Shown one piece after another: positions 19,155 to 27,991 of a stretch of DNA of 41,900 bases. Numbering within the stretch: position 1 is the first letter of the stretch; each line of letters begins with the position of its first letter. Position numbers and translations under genes: made by a program. This DNA is from Mycobacterium sp. (GTDB lineage Bacteria > Actinomycetota > Actinomycetes > Mycobacteriales > Mycobacteriaceae): NCBI GenBank assembly GCA_022841565.1, contig JALHRH010000003.1, positions 27,058-68,957 on the forward strand, given 5' to 3'. The notes under the pieces are model-generated. The model made no database searches, was not told the origin of the DNA, and saw only the letters and a list, made by a program, of their open reading frames with translations.

Positions 19155-20132
19155 ATGTCTGATGAACTGACGCTGCACCCGCCACGTGCAGGTGCTCCGG
19201 AGCTTTCCAACTGGGGAGTATTCGGCGATGACGACGAACTCGGCACCCTCAACTACCTCACTCCCGACGCGGTGCTGCGAGGAGCGGCCTGCATCCGGCG
19301 GGGGCGTGTCTACCCGCTGAACCTTCCGGTCGACTTACCTGGCAACCGTCCCATCGGAAGGCCCGAGCATCAGAAGACCGCTCACCTTCACAACTTCGAG
19401 TTCGCCGGTGTCGTCGTGAACGACGACTACATTGTGCTTGCCACCCAAGGTTCGACGCAGTGGGATTCGTTAGTCCATACGGGCGCGATCGAAGAGGGGG
19501 TGGACGGCGTCTTCTACAACGGTGTCGGCCCAGACGACATCGACGAGAACGGCTATGCGCGGCGTAATGGCATCGACAATTTCGCCCGGCGAGGCATCGC
19601 CGGCCGAGGCCTGCTTCTGGACGTAGCGCGCATGGTCGCTCGCGGCGCTGATGATCCGCTCCCCTGCGACTACCTCATTACCGAGGCCGAGGTGACCGCG
19701 TGTCTGCGCTACCAACAAAGCGAGGTCCTCCCGGGTGACATCGTCTGTTTTAGAACGGGTTGGGTCGAGAGTTATCTCGATGCCGACGAAGCCGGCCGCG
19801 CCGCTCTGATGGCACCGGTCGGACAGACTTTCGCGCCCACCTCCCCGGGAATCTCAGCAGATCTGGCGCAGCTGGCGCAGCGCCAACGGTGGTCTGCGGT
19901 GACCGCCGATAACCTCGCTGTCGAGATCTCGCCGTTTCAGCCGGACAATGCGAGGTCGGCACATGTGCGGATGCAGCGCAACCTCGGGCTGCCGTTCGGG
20001 GAGTTGTTCTGCTACCGCGACCTGGCCGCGGCTGCCGCCGCGGACGGCCGTTTCGCGTTCTTCTTCGTCTCTCAGCCCCTGTGGATCCCCGGTGGCATGG
20101 GCTCACCCGCTAATGCCATGGGTATCCGCTAA
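19155..20132 (+). CDS. Cyclase-family metal hydrolase (kynurenine formamidase-like fold)
   Basis: A 325-residue member of the cyclase/formamidase superfamily (PF04199 type). The metal-site motif reads STQWDSLVH (about residues 100-108), the QWDxxxH variant of HxGTHxDxPxH. Other family features are NWGVFGDDDELGTLNYLTP near the N-terminus, ILPGD-like VLPGDIVCFRTGW, and SAVTADNLAVE. These enzymes hydrolyse amides, lactones or ring carbonyl compounds with Mn or Zn. The ATG follows AAGGAAA with good spacing. The stop overlaps that of the convergent SDR gene by 4 bases. In this island a lactone or ring-opening role after the BVMO is possible (inference). Confidence 0.85.
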   Translation: MSDELTLHPPRAGAPELSNWGVFGDDDELGTLNYLTPDAVLRGAACIRRGRVYPLNLPVDLPGNRPIGRPEHQKTAHLHNFEFAGVVVNDDYIVLATQGSTQWDSLVHTGAIEEGVDGVFYNGVGPDDIDENGYARRNGIDNFARRGIAGRGLLLDVARMVARGADDPLPCDYLITEAEVTACLRYQQSEVLPGDIVCFRTGWVESYLDADEAGRAALMAPVGQTFAPTSPGISADLAQLAQRQRWSAVTADNLAVEISPFQPDNARSAHVRMQRNLGLPFGELFCYRDLAAAAAADGRFAFFFVSQPLWIPGGMGSPANAMGIR

Positions 20133-21106
20133 GGCTGCGCGGGCGCCGAATGAACCTGTGCCGCGGTCGGAATCACGTCCGCGCCGCCAAGCGTTCCGGG
20201 CCGGCCGGTGGCTACCCGATAGAGGAAGTCGGTCATCTCGTTGGTCGTTTGCGGCACGATGAGCTCGTGCAGCGCCATCGCTTCGTCGAGATGCGCCGCG
20301 ACCTCGTCAGCGGTGATGCCCGGTTCGCCCTTGGCCCATCCACGGCCGATGCCGAACACGATGCGGCTGATGTGCCCTCCGCCGCCGTGGAACGCCTCGC
20401 CTGACACGGCGCAGTCCGGGCTGCACAGATAGGCGGCCACCGCGGCGACCGCGTCGGGATCCATCAGTGCGCCCCACCGGGATTTCTGCTCGTCTCGTGC
20501 CATCCTGGTGGCGCCGATCGGTGCCAGGGCATTGATCTTGATGTCCAGTCCAGCGATTTCGGCTTCCAGCGCAAGGGATTTGGTCAGACCCAGGATTCCC
20601 GCCTTGGCGGCGGCGTAGGCATGGACCATCGGATGACCAAAGATCGCCCCGGAGCTGGTCAGCAAGATCCGGCCGAAGTCCGCCTTGGCCATGACCTCCC
20701 AGGCCGGCCTGAGCAGGTGATATGCCCCACAGAGGTGGACGGCGAGCACCGCCTCGATCTCCTCCCACGGCTGGGTGGACACTGGCCCGGCGCCGATGAT
20801 TCCGGCGTTGTGGATGAGGATGTCCAGGCCACCGAACGTGTCGATGGCAACCTCGGTCGCCGCAAGCCCACCCGCAGCGGTTGCCACCGAGTCAACGCAG
20901 GCAACCGCCTGTCCGCCCCCGGCGATGATCTCGTCGACTACGTCGCCCGCGGGATTCGCCTCGCAGGATTCCGCACCGTTGATGCCGACGCCGATGTCAT
21001 TGACCACAACAGCGGCGCCAAGCTTGGCCAGGTGCAGCGCGTGTGCCCGGCCGATTCCCCGTCCGGCACCGCTGACGATCGCCACCCGGCCGGTCAGGTC
21101 GATCAT
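20129..21106 (-). CDS. Short-chain dehydrogenase/reductase (hydroxyacyl/steroid type)
   Basis: A 325-residue classical SDR with a C-terminal extension of about 70 residues. NAD(P) binding is SGAGRGIG at residues 12-19, then HNAG at 99-102, the catalytic Ser at 151 or 152 (TSSGAIFG), Tyr164 and Lys168 (YAAAK). The Asp37 after beta-2 (VVNDIG) favours NAD(H). The N-terminal part resembles the dehydrogenase unit of peroxisomal multifunctional enzyme type 2 and related mycobacterial hydroxysteroid/3-hydroxyacyl-CoA dehydrogenases. It is the last gene of a four-gene minus-strand operon (SDR, hydrolase, ligase, SDR). The Ser/Ala-rich tail may be lineage-specific. Confidence 0.9.
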   Translation of the reverse strand: MIDLTGRVAIVSGAGRGIGRAHALHLAKLGAAVVVNDIGVGINGAESCEANPAGDVVDEIIAGGGQAVACVDSVATAAGGLAATEVAIDTFGGLDILIHNAGIIGAGPVSTQPWEEIEAVLAVHLCGAYHLLRPAWEVMAKADFGRILLTSSGAIFGHPMVHAYAAAKAGILGLTKSLALEAEIAGLDIKINALAPIGATRMARDEQKSRWGALMDPDAVAAVAAYLCSPDCAVSGEAFHGGGGHISRIVFGIGRGWAKGEPGITADEVAAHLDEAMALHELIVPQTTNEMTDFLYRVATGRPGTLGGADVIPTAAQVHSAPAQP

Positions 21107-21146
21107 GATCGAGGCCTTTCACTCGACGCGGCTGCTCGGCGCCGCC

Positions 21147-22676
21147 TCATGAAGATGTGATGCTCTGCTGCAGGCGCAGTTCGCGTTTGAGGACCTTGCC
21201 CATGGCATTGCGGGGCAGCGACGCCGAGTCGACGAACTCAATGTGGTCGACGACCTTCAACGGCCCGAGCCGGGCTCTTACCTCATCACGTAAGCCAGCT
21301 GCGAGTTCATCGCTGGCGACCACACCGGTCCGAAGAACGACATAGGCCTTGGGGATCTCGCCAAGCACATCGTCGGGCACGCCGATCACATGCGCTTCGG
21401 CGACGAGCGGGGATTCGACGAGGACTCGCTCGATTTCGGCGGTGTAGACGTTGAACCCGCCACGGATGATCATGTCCTTCTTCCGGTCGAGCACGTACAC
21501 GAATCCGTTCTCATCGATCCTGCCGATGTCGCCCATCCGGTACCACTGTCCACCGAGGAACGCCTCGCGGGTCAGTTCAGGGGCGTTCCAGTATCCCAAG
21601 AGTGCCCGGTCGCGGTGGACCAGGAACTCTCCGACTGCGCCGGGCGTCACGTCCACCCCGTTGTCGTCCACGACACGGACCAGGTTGTGCTCAGCCAATC
21701 CCGGCCACAGCGAACCACAACTGCCGCGGGGTGCCCGGCGATCCTGCCGCTCCATCGCAATCGCGCCCATTACCTCGGTCGAACCGAACCCCTGACACAG
21801 GGTGACGGCGAACCGTTCCTCGAATGCGTCGCGAGTCGCCGGAGGCAGAGGCGCACCGCCGACACTGAACCGCGCACCGTTGGTGAACCACGGCTGCGTG
21901 CCGTCCGGCATGGCCAACAGCGCAGCGGCGATCGCGGGCACCATGGTGCCCGCAGAGACTCGGAAGGTACGCGAAAGCTCCGCCAGAGCCACCGGGTCGA
22001 ACTTCTCCATAAGCAGCAGTGAGGCTCCGCTGGCGAGGGTATTCCCGGCCTGCGACAGGTTGGCGTGCAGCGGAAACAACGGCAGGAATGTCGGGACGAC
22101 ATCGTCGACCCCAACCGGGAGGATCTCGCTCATCAGCCGCAGAGCCAGGTCCAGCCGCTCGTGGCTGTGCATGACGCCCTTGGGCAGCCCGGTGGTTCCA
22201 CTGGTGTAGGCGATTACCGCGAGCGTTTCGCCCACCACGTCCAGCCCATCGGTGCTGGGCGGCTCAGGAGCGAGCGACCACAGCGCTGCGCCCCCCTCGA
22301 CCACCCGCAGATCGAGCTCGGCAGCAAGATGTGCCACGCGCTCGTGGAAAAGCGGTGAGGTCACGATGAGCGAAGGGCGGCAGTCGGCCAGGATGTAGCG
22401 CCACTCCTCATCACCCAGGACGATATTCATGTCCACGGCGACGACGCCCGCCTTCAGCGCGCCGAACCAGACCGCGATGTGGTCGGGGGTGTTGGTCAAG
22501 AACAGCGCAAGCCGGTCACCGCGGGTGAGCCCGAGACCGGTCAGGGCCGCCGCTACCTGAGCGGCGCGGCGATCGAGTTGGGCATAGCTCCAACGCCCGG
22601 CGCCCCGATCGACGATGAGTGCGGTCTGCTCGGGCCACTTGCGCGCAGCGCTCTCAAGCCGTTGCGAGACGTTCAC
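21147..22676 (-). CDS. Acyl-CoA ligase, AMP-forming (second FadD-like)
   Basis: A 509-residue ANL ligase. I start it at the GTG at 22676 giving MNVSQRLESAARKWPEQTAL, because this overlaps the upstream hydrolase stop by 4 bases; the open frame extends further but only through shadow sequence. Motifs are the P-loop AYTSGTTGLPKGVMHS, the RMGDIGRIDENGFVYVLDRKKD hinge region, GGFNVYTAEIE and the C-terminal lysine in RNAMGKVLKREL. It converts an acid into its CoA thioester. Two ligases in one island may activate different intermediates, for example the starting acid and a fragment freed after ring cleavage. Confidence 0.9.
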   Translation of the reverse strand: MNVSQRLESAARKWPEQTALIVDRGAGRWSYAQLDRRAAQVAAALTGLGLTRGDRLALFLTNTPDHIAVWFGALKAGVVAVDMNIVLGDEEWRYILADCRPSLIVTSPLFHERVAHLAAELDLRVVEGGAALWSLAPEPPSTDGLDVVGETLAVIAYTSGTTGLPKGVMHSHERLDLALRLMSEILPVGVDDVVPTFLPLFPLHANLSQAGNTLASGASLLLMEKFDPVALAELSRTFRVSAGTMVPAIAAALLAMPDGTQPWFTNGARFSVGGAPLPPATRDAFEERFAVTLCQGFGSTEVMGAIAMERQDRRAPRGSCGSLWPGLAEHNLVRVVDDNGVDVTPGAVGEFLVHRDRALLGYWNAPELTREAFLGGQWYRMGDIGRIDENGFVYVLDRKKDMIIRGGFNVYTAEIERVLVESPLVAEAHVIGVPDDVLGEIPKAYVVLRTGVVASDELAAGLRDEVRARLGPLKVVDHIEFVDSASLPRNAMGKVLKRELRLQQSITSS

Positions 22677-23527
22677 GCGGGCTGATCCGACGCCGCCGCT
22701 GCTGTCGCCGGCGCGGCCGGTCGGTGTCTGTCCAGCCAGGAGCGCAGCGCACCGGTGAAGCGGTCGGGATGATCGATCATCATCGAATGGCTCACCCCTG
22801 CCAAGCCGGTGAGCTCGGCGTGGGCGACAGCGGCCGCCAACTGCTCGGCATAGCGGCGCGGAACGACGAGATCTTCGTCGCCCCACATCGCCAGCAGCGG
22901 CGCGGTGATTTCCGCCAGCTGTTCATCGGTCAAGTTGTGCGACAGATCCGCTTCAACCTGCCTGCGGAAGGCGGCGGCGTCGGTGCCCGCCTCCACTTGA
23001 GCCGCCAGACCCGACATGTCGCCCAGCATTTGCTGCGTCTCTGCCGAAAACGCCATGAAGGACATGAGTCGAAAAACCATGCCGAAGCCGGCCTGGTCAT
23101 TGAGGTCGATCCACAGCCTGAACTGGGACTGTAGATGCACATCCGTGCGCGCCCAGCACGAACCAGTCGCCAGCGCCCATACCCGGTCGGGGTGCAGCCT
23201 GGCAACCTGCAGCGCAACACAGCCGCCCAGCGAGATGCCGGCAAAGGCCGCCGCACCACCGCCGAAAGCGTCCAACACGGCGACCGCATCACCGGCGAGC
23301 GCTTCGCTGGTGTAGGTGTCCCGGGCGCGGTCCGAGTCGCCGACATCGCGGCTGTCGAACGTGATCACCCGATACGCATCCAACAGACCGGCGGCAACAA
23401 CCGCCCACATCGCGCGCTGCTGAGCGGTTCCTCCGATGAGGACGACACGGGGCGCATCCTCCGGGCCCTCGGCCTGCGCAGCCAGAGTGAGACCATCTGC
23501 GGTGCTGACCCGCCGCTCCGTTGCCAT
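22673..23527 (-). CDS. Alpha/beta-hydrolase
   Basis: A 284-residue alpha/beta-hydrolase (MhpC/BPHL-like). Oxyanion region LIGGTAQQ, nucleophile elbow GISLGG with Ser99, probable acid in WGDEDLVVP and catalytic His in VSHSMMIDHP. I use the ATG at 23527, with GAGG nine bases upstream. A TTG at 23542 that overlaps the SDR stop and an ATG at 23536 are alternatives. Likely activities are lactone or ester hydrolysis or C-C cleavage of a ring-opened diketone; all fit a cluster with a BVMO. It is coupled by overlap to the ligase downstream. Confidence 0.88.
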   Translation of the reverse strand: MATERRVSTADGLTLAAQAEGPEDAPRVVLIGGTAQQRAMWAVVAAGLLDAYRVITFDSRDVGDSDRARDTYTSEALAGDAVAVLDAFGGGAAAFAGISLGGCVALQVARLHPDRVWALATGSCWARTDVHLQSQFRLWIDLNDQAGFGMVFRLMSFMAFSAETQQMLGDMSGLAAQVEAGTDAAAFRRQVEADLSHNLTDEQLAEITAPLLAMWGDEDLVVPRRYAEQLAAAVAHAELTGLAGVSHSMMIDHPDRFTGALRSWLDRHRPAAPATAAAASDQPA

Positions 23528-23538
23528 CGCCACCATCC

Positions 23539-24318
23539 TCAACCGAGGTCGATCAGAGCACCGGCGGTCAAACCGCCGTCAACAGGCAGCGCGGCGCCGG
23601 TGATGAACGACGCGTCATCAGAGGCCAGGAATGCGATCGCCGCCGCGACCTCGTGCGGCTCTGCCATTCTGCCCAGCGGATGGACCTTGCCTGCCACCGC
23701 GTCCATCTCGGGAGGCATTGCCACACCCGTGGCCGCCTCCATGAAACGCGTCCGCACACCCCCCGGACATACCGCGTTGACCCTGATAGAGGGCGCAAAC
23801 TCCATCGCCGCAGAGCGGGTGAGGGCCAGCACCGCTCCCTTCGTCGCGGAGTAGACGGCCTGGAAGGGCGAGCCGAAAACGGCGGCAGCCGAAGACGTGT
23901 TGACGATGGCGCCGTGAATGTTTGACGCCAGCATGTACCTGCCCGCCGCGGCCGTACCGTGCACTACCCCTTTGACATTGATATCCAGCAGACGACTCAG
24001 CGTATCCTCGGTCAGCGCTGCCAGTGGACCGATCGAACCGACGCCCGCATTGTTGACCATGACATCCAGCCGACCGTGCACGTCGACGGTGCGCTCGACG
24101 AGGTCGTCGACGGCGGTCCGGGACGTCACGTCGACGGTCTCTGCGGTGGCGTATCCGCCGGCGGCCTCAATGGACTTGGCGACCTCCTGGGCTCGCTGGG
24201 TGAGCACGTCGGCGACGACGACTACGGCTCCCTCAGCGGCCAGCTGTCGGGCCGTCGCCGCACCGATGCCAGATCCGCCGCCAGTCACCACGGCTACCCG
24301 GCCTCCAAATCGCGCCAC
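23539..24318 (-). CDS. Short-chain dehydrogenase/reductase
   Basis: A 259-residue classical SDR. VTGGGSGIG at residues 11-19 binds cofactor, NNAG is at 89-92, Ser142/143, Tyr156 and Lys160 (YSATK) form the active site, and Asp37 (VVVADV) favours NAD(H). It oxidises a secondary alcohol or reduces the corresponding ketone, and could produce the ketone for the BVMO or act on a hydroxyacyl-CoA. First gene of the four-gene minus-strand operon; the 15-bp palindrome at 24431 lies 113 bases upstream and probably controls it. Confidence 0.92.
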   Translation of the reverse strand: MARFGGRVAVVTGGGSGIGAATARQLAAEGAVVVVADVLTQRAQEVAKSIEAAGGYATAETVDVTSRTAVDDLVERTVDVHGRLDVMVNNAGVGSIGPLAALTEDTLSRLLDINVKGVVHGTAAAGRYMLASNIHGAIVNTSSAAAVFGSPFQAVYSATKGAVLALTRSAAMEFAPSIRVNAVCPGGVRTRFMEAATGVAMPPEMDAVAGKVHPLGRMAEPHEVAAAIAFLASDDASFITGAALPVDGGLTAGALIDLG

Positions 24319-24671
24319 CGGCCCCTCCCTCCGCGCTCCGCCTTTCCCGACCGGGCGACGTGGCCACCGAGCTTGTCGGATTGGTTCGACGAAATCTTGT
24401 CAAGACAGACCTTTACCGACCCTGGCCCGGCTGTTACCGTAACAGAATACGACGATAATTAGAAGTGCCGCCTTGACCCGGCGGGCGGTGGCTGAGGTGG
24501 CCATTTCAGCGTTGACCCGAGGTGCCGGTTCCGGTGACCGCGGAGAGCGGAATGGCCGCCCGCACACCGCGGCAACCCATCTCGGCCGGCATCGGTGACG
24601 GCCTGGTGGTGACCAAGCAGCGGGCACCGGGTGGCCGCTCGAGTAGCACCCTGCCATAGGAGGTTTCGACG
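24319..24671. other. Divergent intergenic region
   Basis: 353 bases between the SDR operon and the SRPBCC gene. It holds the perfect palindrome at 24431-24445 and an AGGAGG ribosome site at 24658-24663. A short minus-strand open frame (85 residues) has no natural composition or start context and is not called. Confidence 0.5.
24431..24445. promoter_or_regulatory. Perfect palindromic operator CTGTTACCGTAACAG (copy 1)
   Basis: A 15-bp perfect palindrome with a single central base, identical to the one at 27953-27967. It lies between the divergent SDR operon and SRPBCC gene. Exact repetition of a 15-mer in two divergent promoter regions 3.5 kb apart is strong evidence for one shared DNA-binding regulator. 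Confidence 0.75.
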
Positions 24672-25127
24672 ATGAAAGTAGATATCAGCAGAGACGTGGA
24701 CTGCCCTCAAGAGGTCGCCTTCGAGTATTACTCCGACCGCGACGCCGATCTGGAATGGTGGTACGGGACTATCGAGACCCGAAGAACGTCAGACGTTCAG
24801 CGTGGCGTCGGAGAGACCAACCACCAGGTCCAGAGGTTTCCGGGGCTGCCGTTTGTTTACGACATCGATATCGAAGTGATCGATTGGGATCCCCCCCATC
24901 GTTGGCGAGAAGTTTGCGACAACGGTTTGGCCCACTACAACGTGTGGTACGCGGTCGAGAAGCTTGACGAGAGACGAAGCCGAGTCCGGCTCTACGGTGA
25001 ATGCACTTTGAAAGGCCCGTTCAAACTGCTCTATCCCATTGCCGGCTTGATCTTGAAGCGACTGACAAAGGCCAATTACGATCGCCTTAAGTCCAAGCTT
25101 GACGAACTCGGGGCGCGGGTGCGCTGA
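24672..25127 (+). CDS. SRPBCC-family (START-like) protein
   Basis: A 151-residue protein starting after a strong AGGAGG. The pattern MKVDISRDVDCPQEVAFEYY, later FPGLPFVYDIDIEVIDWDPP, HRWREVCD and a long C-terminal helix (KANYDRLKSKLDELGARV) fits the polyketide cyclase/SRPBCC helix-grip fold, which encloses a hydrophobic ligand. In mycobacteria most are uncharacterised; ligand binding, cyclisation or dehydration are possible. It is convergent with the fused dehydrogenase (7 bases apart) and shares the palindrome region with the SDR operon. Confidence 0.82.
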   Translation: MKVDISRDVDCPQEVAFEYYSDRDADLEWWYGTIETRRTSDVQRGVGETNHQVQRFPGLPFVYDIDIEVIDWDPPHRWREVCDNGLAHYNVWYAVEKLDERRSRVRLYGECTLKGPFKLLYPIAGLILKRLTKANYDRLKSKLDELGARVR

Positions 25128-25134
25128 CAGCGAG

Positions 25135-27381
25135 TTATCGCGACAACCCCAATACCCGTTGCGCAATGATGTTGCGCTGCAACTCATTTGCGCCACCGGC
25201 TATCGTCGTGATGATCTCGTCTCGCCACACCTCCTCAAAATGCCCATCCAGGACCGCGGCCTCGCCGCGCAGCAATGCCGCCGGCCCGAGGAGGGTCAAC
25301 AGGGCGTCAGCGTGCTCCTGCCGTGCCTCTGTGACGGCCACCTTCAGCATGGTCGCGTCGGCGGTCGGCACCTCATGTTCGGCAAGTGTGTCGAGCGCGT
25401 GATCGAAGTGGCTGATTGCGCCGACGGTCCGCACCCCAATCTCGGCGATGAGCTTGCGCAGATTCGGGTCCTCAGCTGGAGGGTCGGCCGAGAACCACTC
25501 GATAAGTCGGTCGGCGTCGCGCAGGAATCCCCCGGTCGGGAATCCGGTCAATCGTTCAAGGTCGAGCGCCTCCATGAGGTAACGCCATCCCTCGTTCTCG
25601 GCGCCCACCCGTCGGGTGAGCGGAACGCGGACCTCGTCGAAATAGACGACGTTGGTCCGATGGGTACCTAACGTGGAAAGCTCGCTTATCGAGATGCCAG
25701 GGGTGTCGATGTCGACGATCAGAATCGAGATGCCTCGATGGCCCGACTCAGGCGAACCCGTCCGGCAGGCTAACCAGATAACGTCCGCGAAGTGGGCAGC
25801 GCTGGTGTACATCTTTTGACCGTTCAACAGATAGTCGTCTCCGACCCGTTCGGCCCGCAGCGATAGGCTCGCCAAATCCGAGCCCGCATTCGGCTCGGAG
25901 TATCCCAATGCGACATTGAGTTCGCCGCGGGTAATCCGGGGCAGGAATTCCGCCTTGAGCAGGTCTGAACCGTGTCGCAGCAGGGTTGGTCCGACCATCG
26001 CGACCTCGATTGATGCCGTGGGCAGGCCGTAATATTCCAGCTCTTGCTGTAGCACCAGCTGAAACCGTGGGTCCAGGCCGGCGCCGCCGAATTGGTGTGG
26101 CCAGGCGAGCCCAAGCCATCCCCGCTGACCGAGCTCTCGCAGGAATGCCCGCTTCTCGGGTGTGTCGCCCTGCGGGAAGGCACCTTGTCGAACGATCACC
26201 GAGTCGCGGTGCTCGCTCGCGAATTTTCGTACCTCGGCACGGAAGAGGCCAAGGGCATCCTCGGAGTGCTTGGGCGCAACACTCACCGCACGTCGACGTA
26301 TGGTTCCGGACTTTGCGAGCTCCTCCATGAAGGTTTGAAGGTGTTGGGGGCGACCACCTTTGGCCTGCTGAACCAGTTTCGCGCGACGACTGTACAGGTG
26401 TACTGGCGATTCGGTGCAAAATCCGATGCCGCCCCAGGCCTGGTGGCACCTGCGGGCGACGTCAACGAAGCCGTCGCCGGCGCGCACAACGGCAGCCGAT
26501 GCGAGCAAGGCCACGTGCGTGTCGGCCGCATCGAGTGCCGATGCGGCCGACAATGCCAGGTTGCGTACCTCTGCCGCGGCGATGGCCGCACTGGCAAGAT
26601 TGTGCTGAACGGCCTGAAACGACCCGATTGGCACGCCGAACTGCACGCGCTTGTTCGCATAATCAACCGTGTCTTCGAGCAGTCGATAGGCCGCGCCCCC
26701 GCTCCACGCTGCCAGGCGGGCCCACGCCGACCGCGCAGCGTCGTTGGCCTCATTGCGCCCGGCGTCCAGACGGGTTGCCGCGGCGCCGTCGAATTGCACA
26801 CTCCACCACCACCGGCTGACCATTGCGTCCATCGGAGCTATCCGCACTGTCTGTGGGTCGGCCTTCACCAGCAACAGCTCGACACCAGCGGGCGTGGCGG
26901 CAGTGACGACGAAGTGTGTTGCAGCGTCGGCGGATTCTACGTAGGTTGCGCGACCGAAGACTCGGGCGTTGGTGAGCGCCACAGGCGAATCGGACCCCAG
27001 CCATCGGCCGTCACCATCGGCGACCGCCAATACCGGACGAGCAACCCCGCCGGCGACTTCGGCGAGAAATCCCGGGTCGGCACCGCAACCGACGAGCACC
27101 GCCGTGGCGTCCCATACGGCCATCACGGGGTCCGGGCACAGCACCCTGCCAAGTTCTCCGGCCACGATGGCGACATCGGTGTACGACCCACCCGACCCGC
27201 CGTTGTGTTCCGGAAGACTTAGGCCGGGTAAACCCATGTCCGTCAAGAGCTTCCAGCGCGATGTCGTCGTAGCCGGACACAATCCCTGCTCCACGTCGGT
27301 GATCAGCGCGGGCGTGACCAGATCCTCGAGCATGGCACGGACGGCGCGCCGGAACTGCTGCTGCTCAGCGGTCAACGCCAC
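25135..27381 (-). CDS. Fused two-domain acyl-CoA dehydrogenase (FadE34-like)
   Basis: A 748-residue protein containing two complete acyl-CoA dehydrogenase folds. Residues 1 to about 365 resemble a small FadE subunit (RVQFGVPIGSFQAVQHNLA; HQAWGGIGFCTESPVHLYSR). Residues about 375-748 resemble the large subunit (GYSEPNAGSDLASLSLRA; NGQKMYTSAAHFADV; ANELQRNIIAQRVLGLSR). Known one-chain fusions such as FadE34/ChsE3 act on steroid side-chain acyl-CoAs, so a bulky cyclic substrate is plausible here too. The start is a GTG after GGAGG. It follows the cupin gene, and both are probably under the palindrome at 27953. It is complete, with no frameshift. Confidence 0.9.
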   Translation of the reverse strand: MALTAEQQQFRRAVRAMLEDLVTPALITDVEQGLCPATTTSRWKLLTDMGLPGLSLPEHNGGSGGSYTDVAIVAGELGRVLCPDPVMAVWDATAVLVGCGADPGFLAEVAGGVARPVLAVADGDGRWLGSDSPVALTNARVFGRATYVESADAATHFVVTAATPAGVELLLVKADPQTVRIAPMDAMVSRWWWSVQFDGAAATRLDAGRNEANDAARSAWARLAAWSGGAAYRLLEDTVDYANKRVQFGVPIGSFQAVQHNLASAAIAAAEVRNLALSAASALDAADTHVALLASAAVVRAGDGFVDVARRCHQAWGGIGFCTESPVHLYSRRAKLVQQAKGGRPQHLQTFMEELAKSGTIRRRAVSVAPKHSEDALGLFRAEVRKFASEHRDSVIVRQGAFPQGDTPEKRAFLRELGQRGWLGLAWPHQFGGAGLDPRFQLVLQQELEYYGLPTASIEVAMVGPTLLRHGSDLLKAEFLPRITRGELNVALGYSEPNAGSDLASLSLRAERVGDDYLLNGQKMYTSAAHFADVIWLACRTGSPESGHRGISILIVDIDTPGISISELSTLGTHRTNVVYFDEVRVPLTRRVGAENEGWRYLMEALDLERLTGFPTGGFLRDADRLIEWFSADPPAEDPNLRKLIAEIGVRTVGAISHFDHALDTLAEHEVPTADATMLKVAVTEARQEHADALLTLLGPAALLRGEAAVLDGHFEEVWRDEIITTIAGGANELQRNIIAQRVLGLSR

Positions 27382-27470
27382 ACCGGGCCCTCCTTCATGG
27401 CTCCGAAACGCCGAAATCGATGCCCCGACCCACCACCTGGTTTGCGCCTCACTGACTGTCGCCGCGGCGG

Positions 27471-27914
27471 TCAGCGTCGAGGCGTCATCGCGGCCTCGAA
27501 TGCGTGGGCGATCTCGTCGTCGCGATCCGGGGAAAACTGCATCTTGTTCGGGTCAAACGGGGGTGTGGTCAGATCGACCACCCAGCAGTCGCCGGTCGTG
27601 TCGGCGCCGAAGCTGTGCAATACGCCGGTTGGAATGTTGACGATGTCGCCCGGTTCGAGATGCACCATGGTGCCTTCCATCCACACGAGCGCTGTGCCCT
27701 TCAGGACAACGGTGTAGTGGTTGGCATCGGGGTGCGTATGCGCTCCGGTAACGGAACCGGCGTTGACGACCGCATAGAGGCAATGCATGCTGTCGCGCCT
27801 GGCGACATCCCAGAGCTTCCATAGTTTTCCGGACGTCTGGGGATCAACTGCGTCCGGCTCTTCTCTGCCCGCTTCGTAGTCGCTCAATCGCCAGGTCGTC
27901 GGCTCGTAACTCAT
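27471..27914 (-). CDS. Small cupin-domain protein
   Basis: A 147-residue single-domain cupin. Metal-ligand candidates are His59 and His61 (AHTHPDANHY), His66, and His100 in the second motif (PTGVLHSF); EPGD at 87-90 is the usual turn. Such proteins may be dioxygenases, isomerases, lyases or sensors. The second motif's Glu of typical dioxygenases is not evident, so catalysis is uncertain. It is the first gene of a cupin-dehydrogenase operon, with GGAAAGGG as ribosome site, and lies 38 bases from the palindrome at 27953-27967. Confidence 0.85.
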   Translation of the reverse strand: MSYEPTTWRLSDYEAGREEPDAVDPQTSGKLWKLWDVARRDSMHCLYAVVNAGSVTGAHTHPDANHYTVVLKGTALVWMEGTMVHLEPGDIVNIPTGVLHSFGADTTGDCWVVDLTTPPFDPNKMQFSPDRDDEIAHAFEAAMTPRR

Positions 27915-27951
27915 GGCATCCCTTTCCTCAGTGAACCGCTTTACGACGCAT

Positions 27952-27968
27952 TCTGTTACCGTAACAGA
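27952..27968. promoter_or_regulatory. Perfect palindromic operator (copy 2), TCTGTTACCGTAACAGA
   Basis: The 15-bp palindrome seen at 24431 recurs here, extended to 17 bp. It sits in the 77-base gap between the divergent cupin operon and the unknown gene at 27992, so it must overlap one or both promoters. Confidence 0.75.
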
Positions 27969-27991
27969 CAGTCAGTAAAAGGGGTGACCGG

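Noticed and set aside
26092..27222. 376-residue plus-strand frame opposite the fused dehydrogenase
   Set aside because: The minus strand carries unmistakable acyl-CoA dehydrogenase motifs throughout; the plus frame has no coherent fold.
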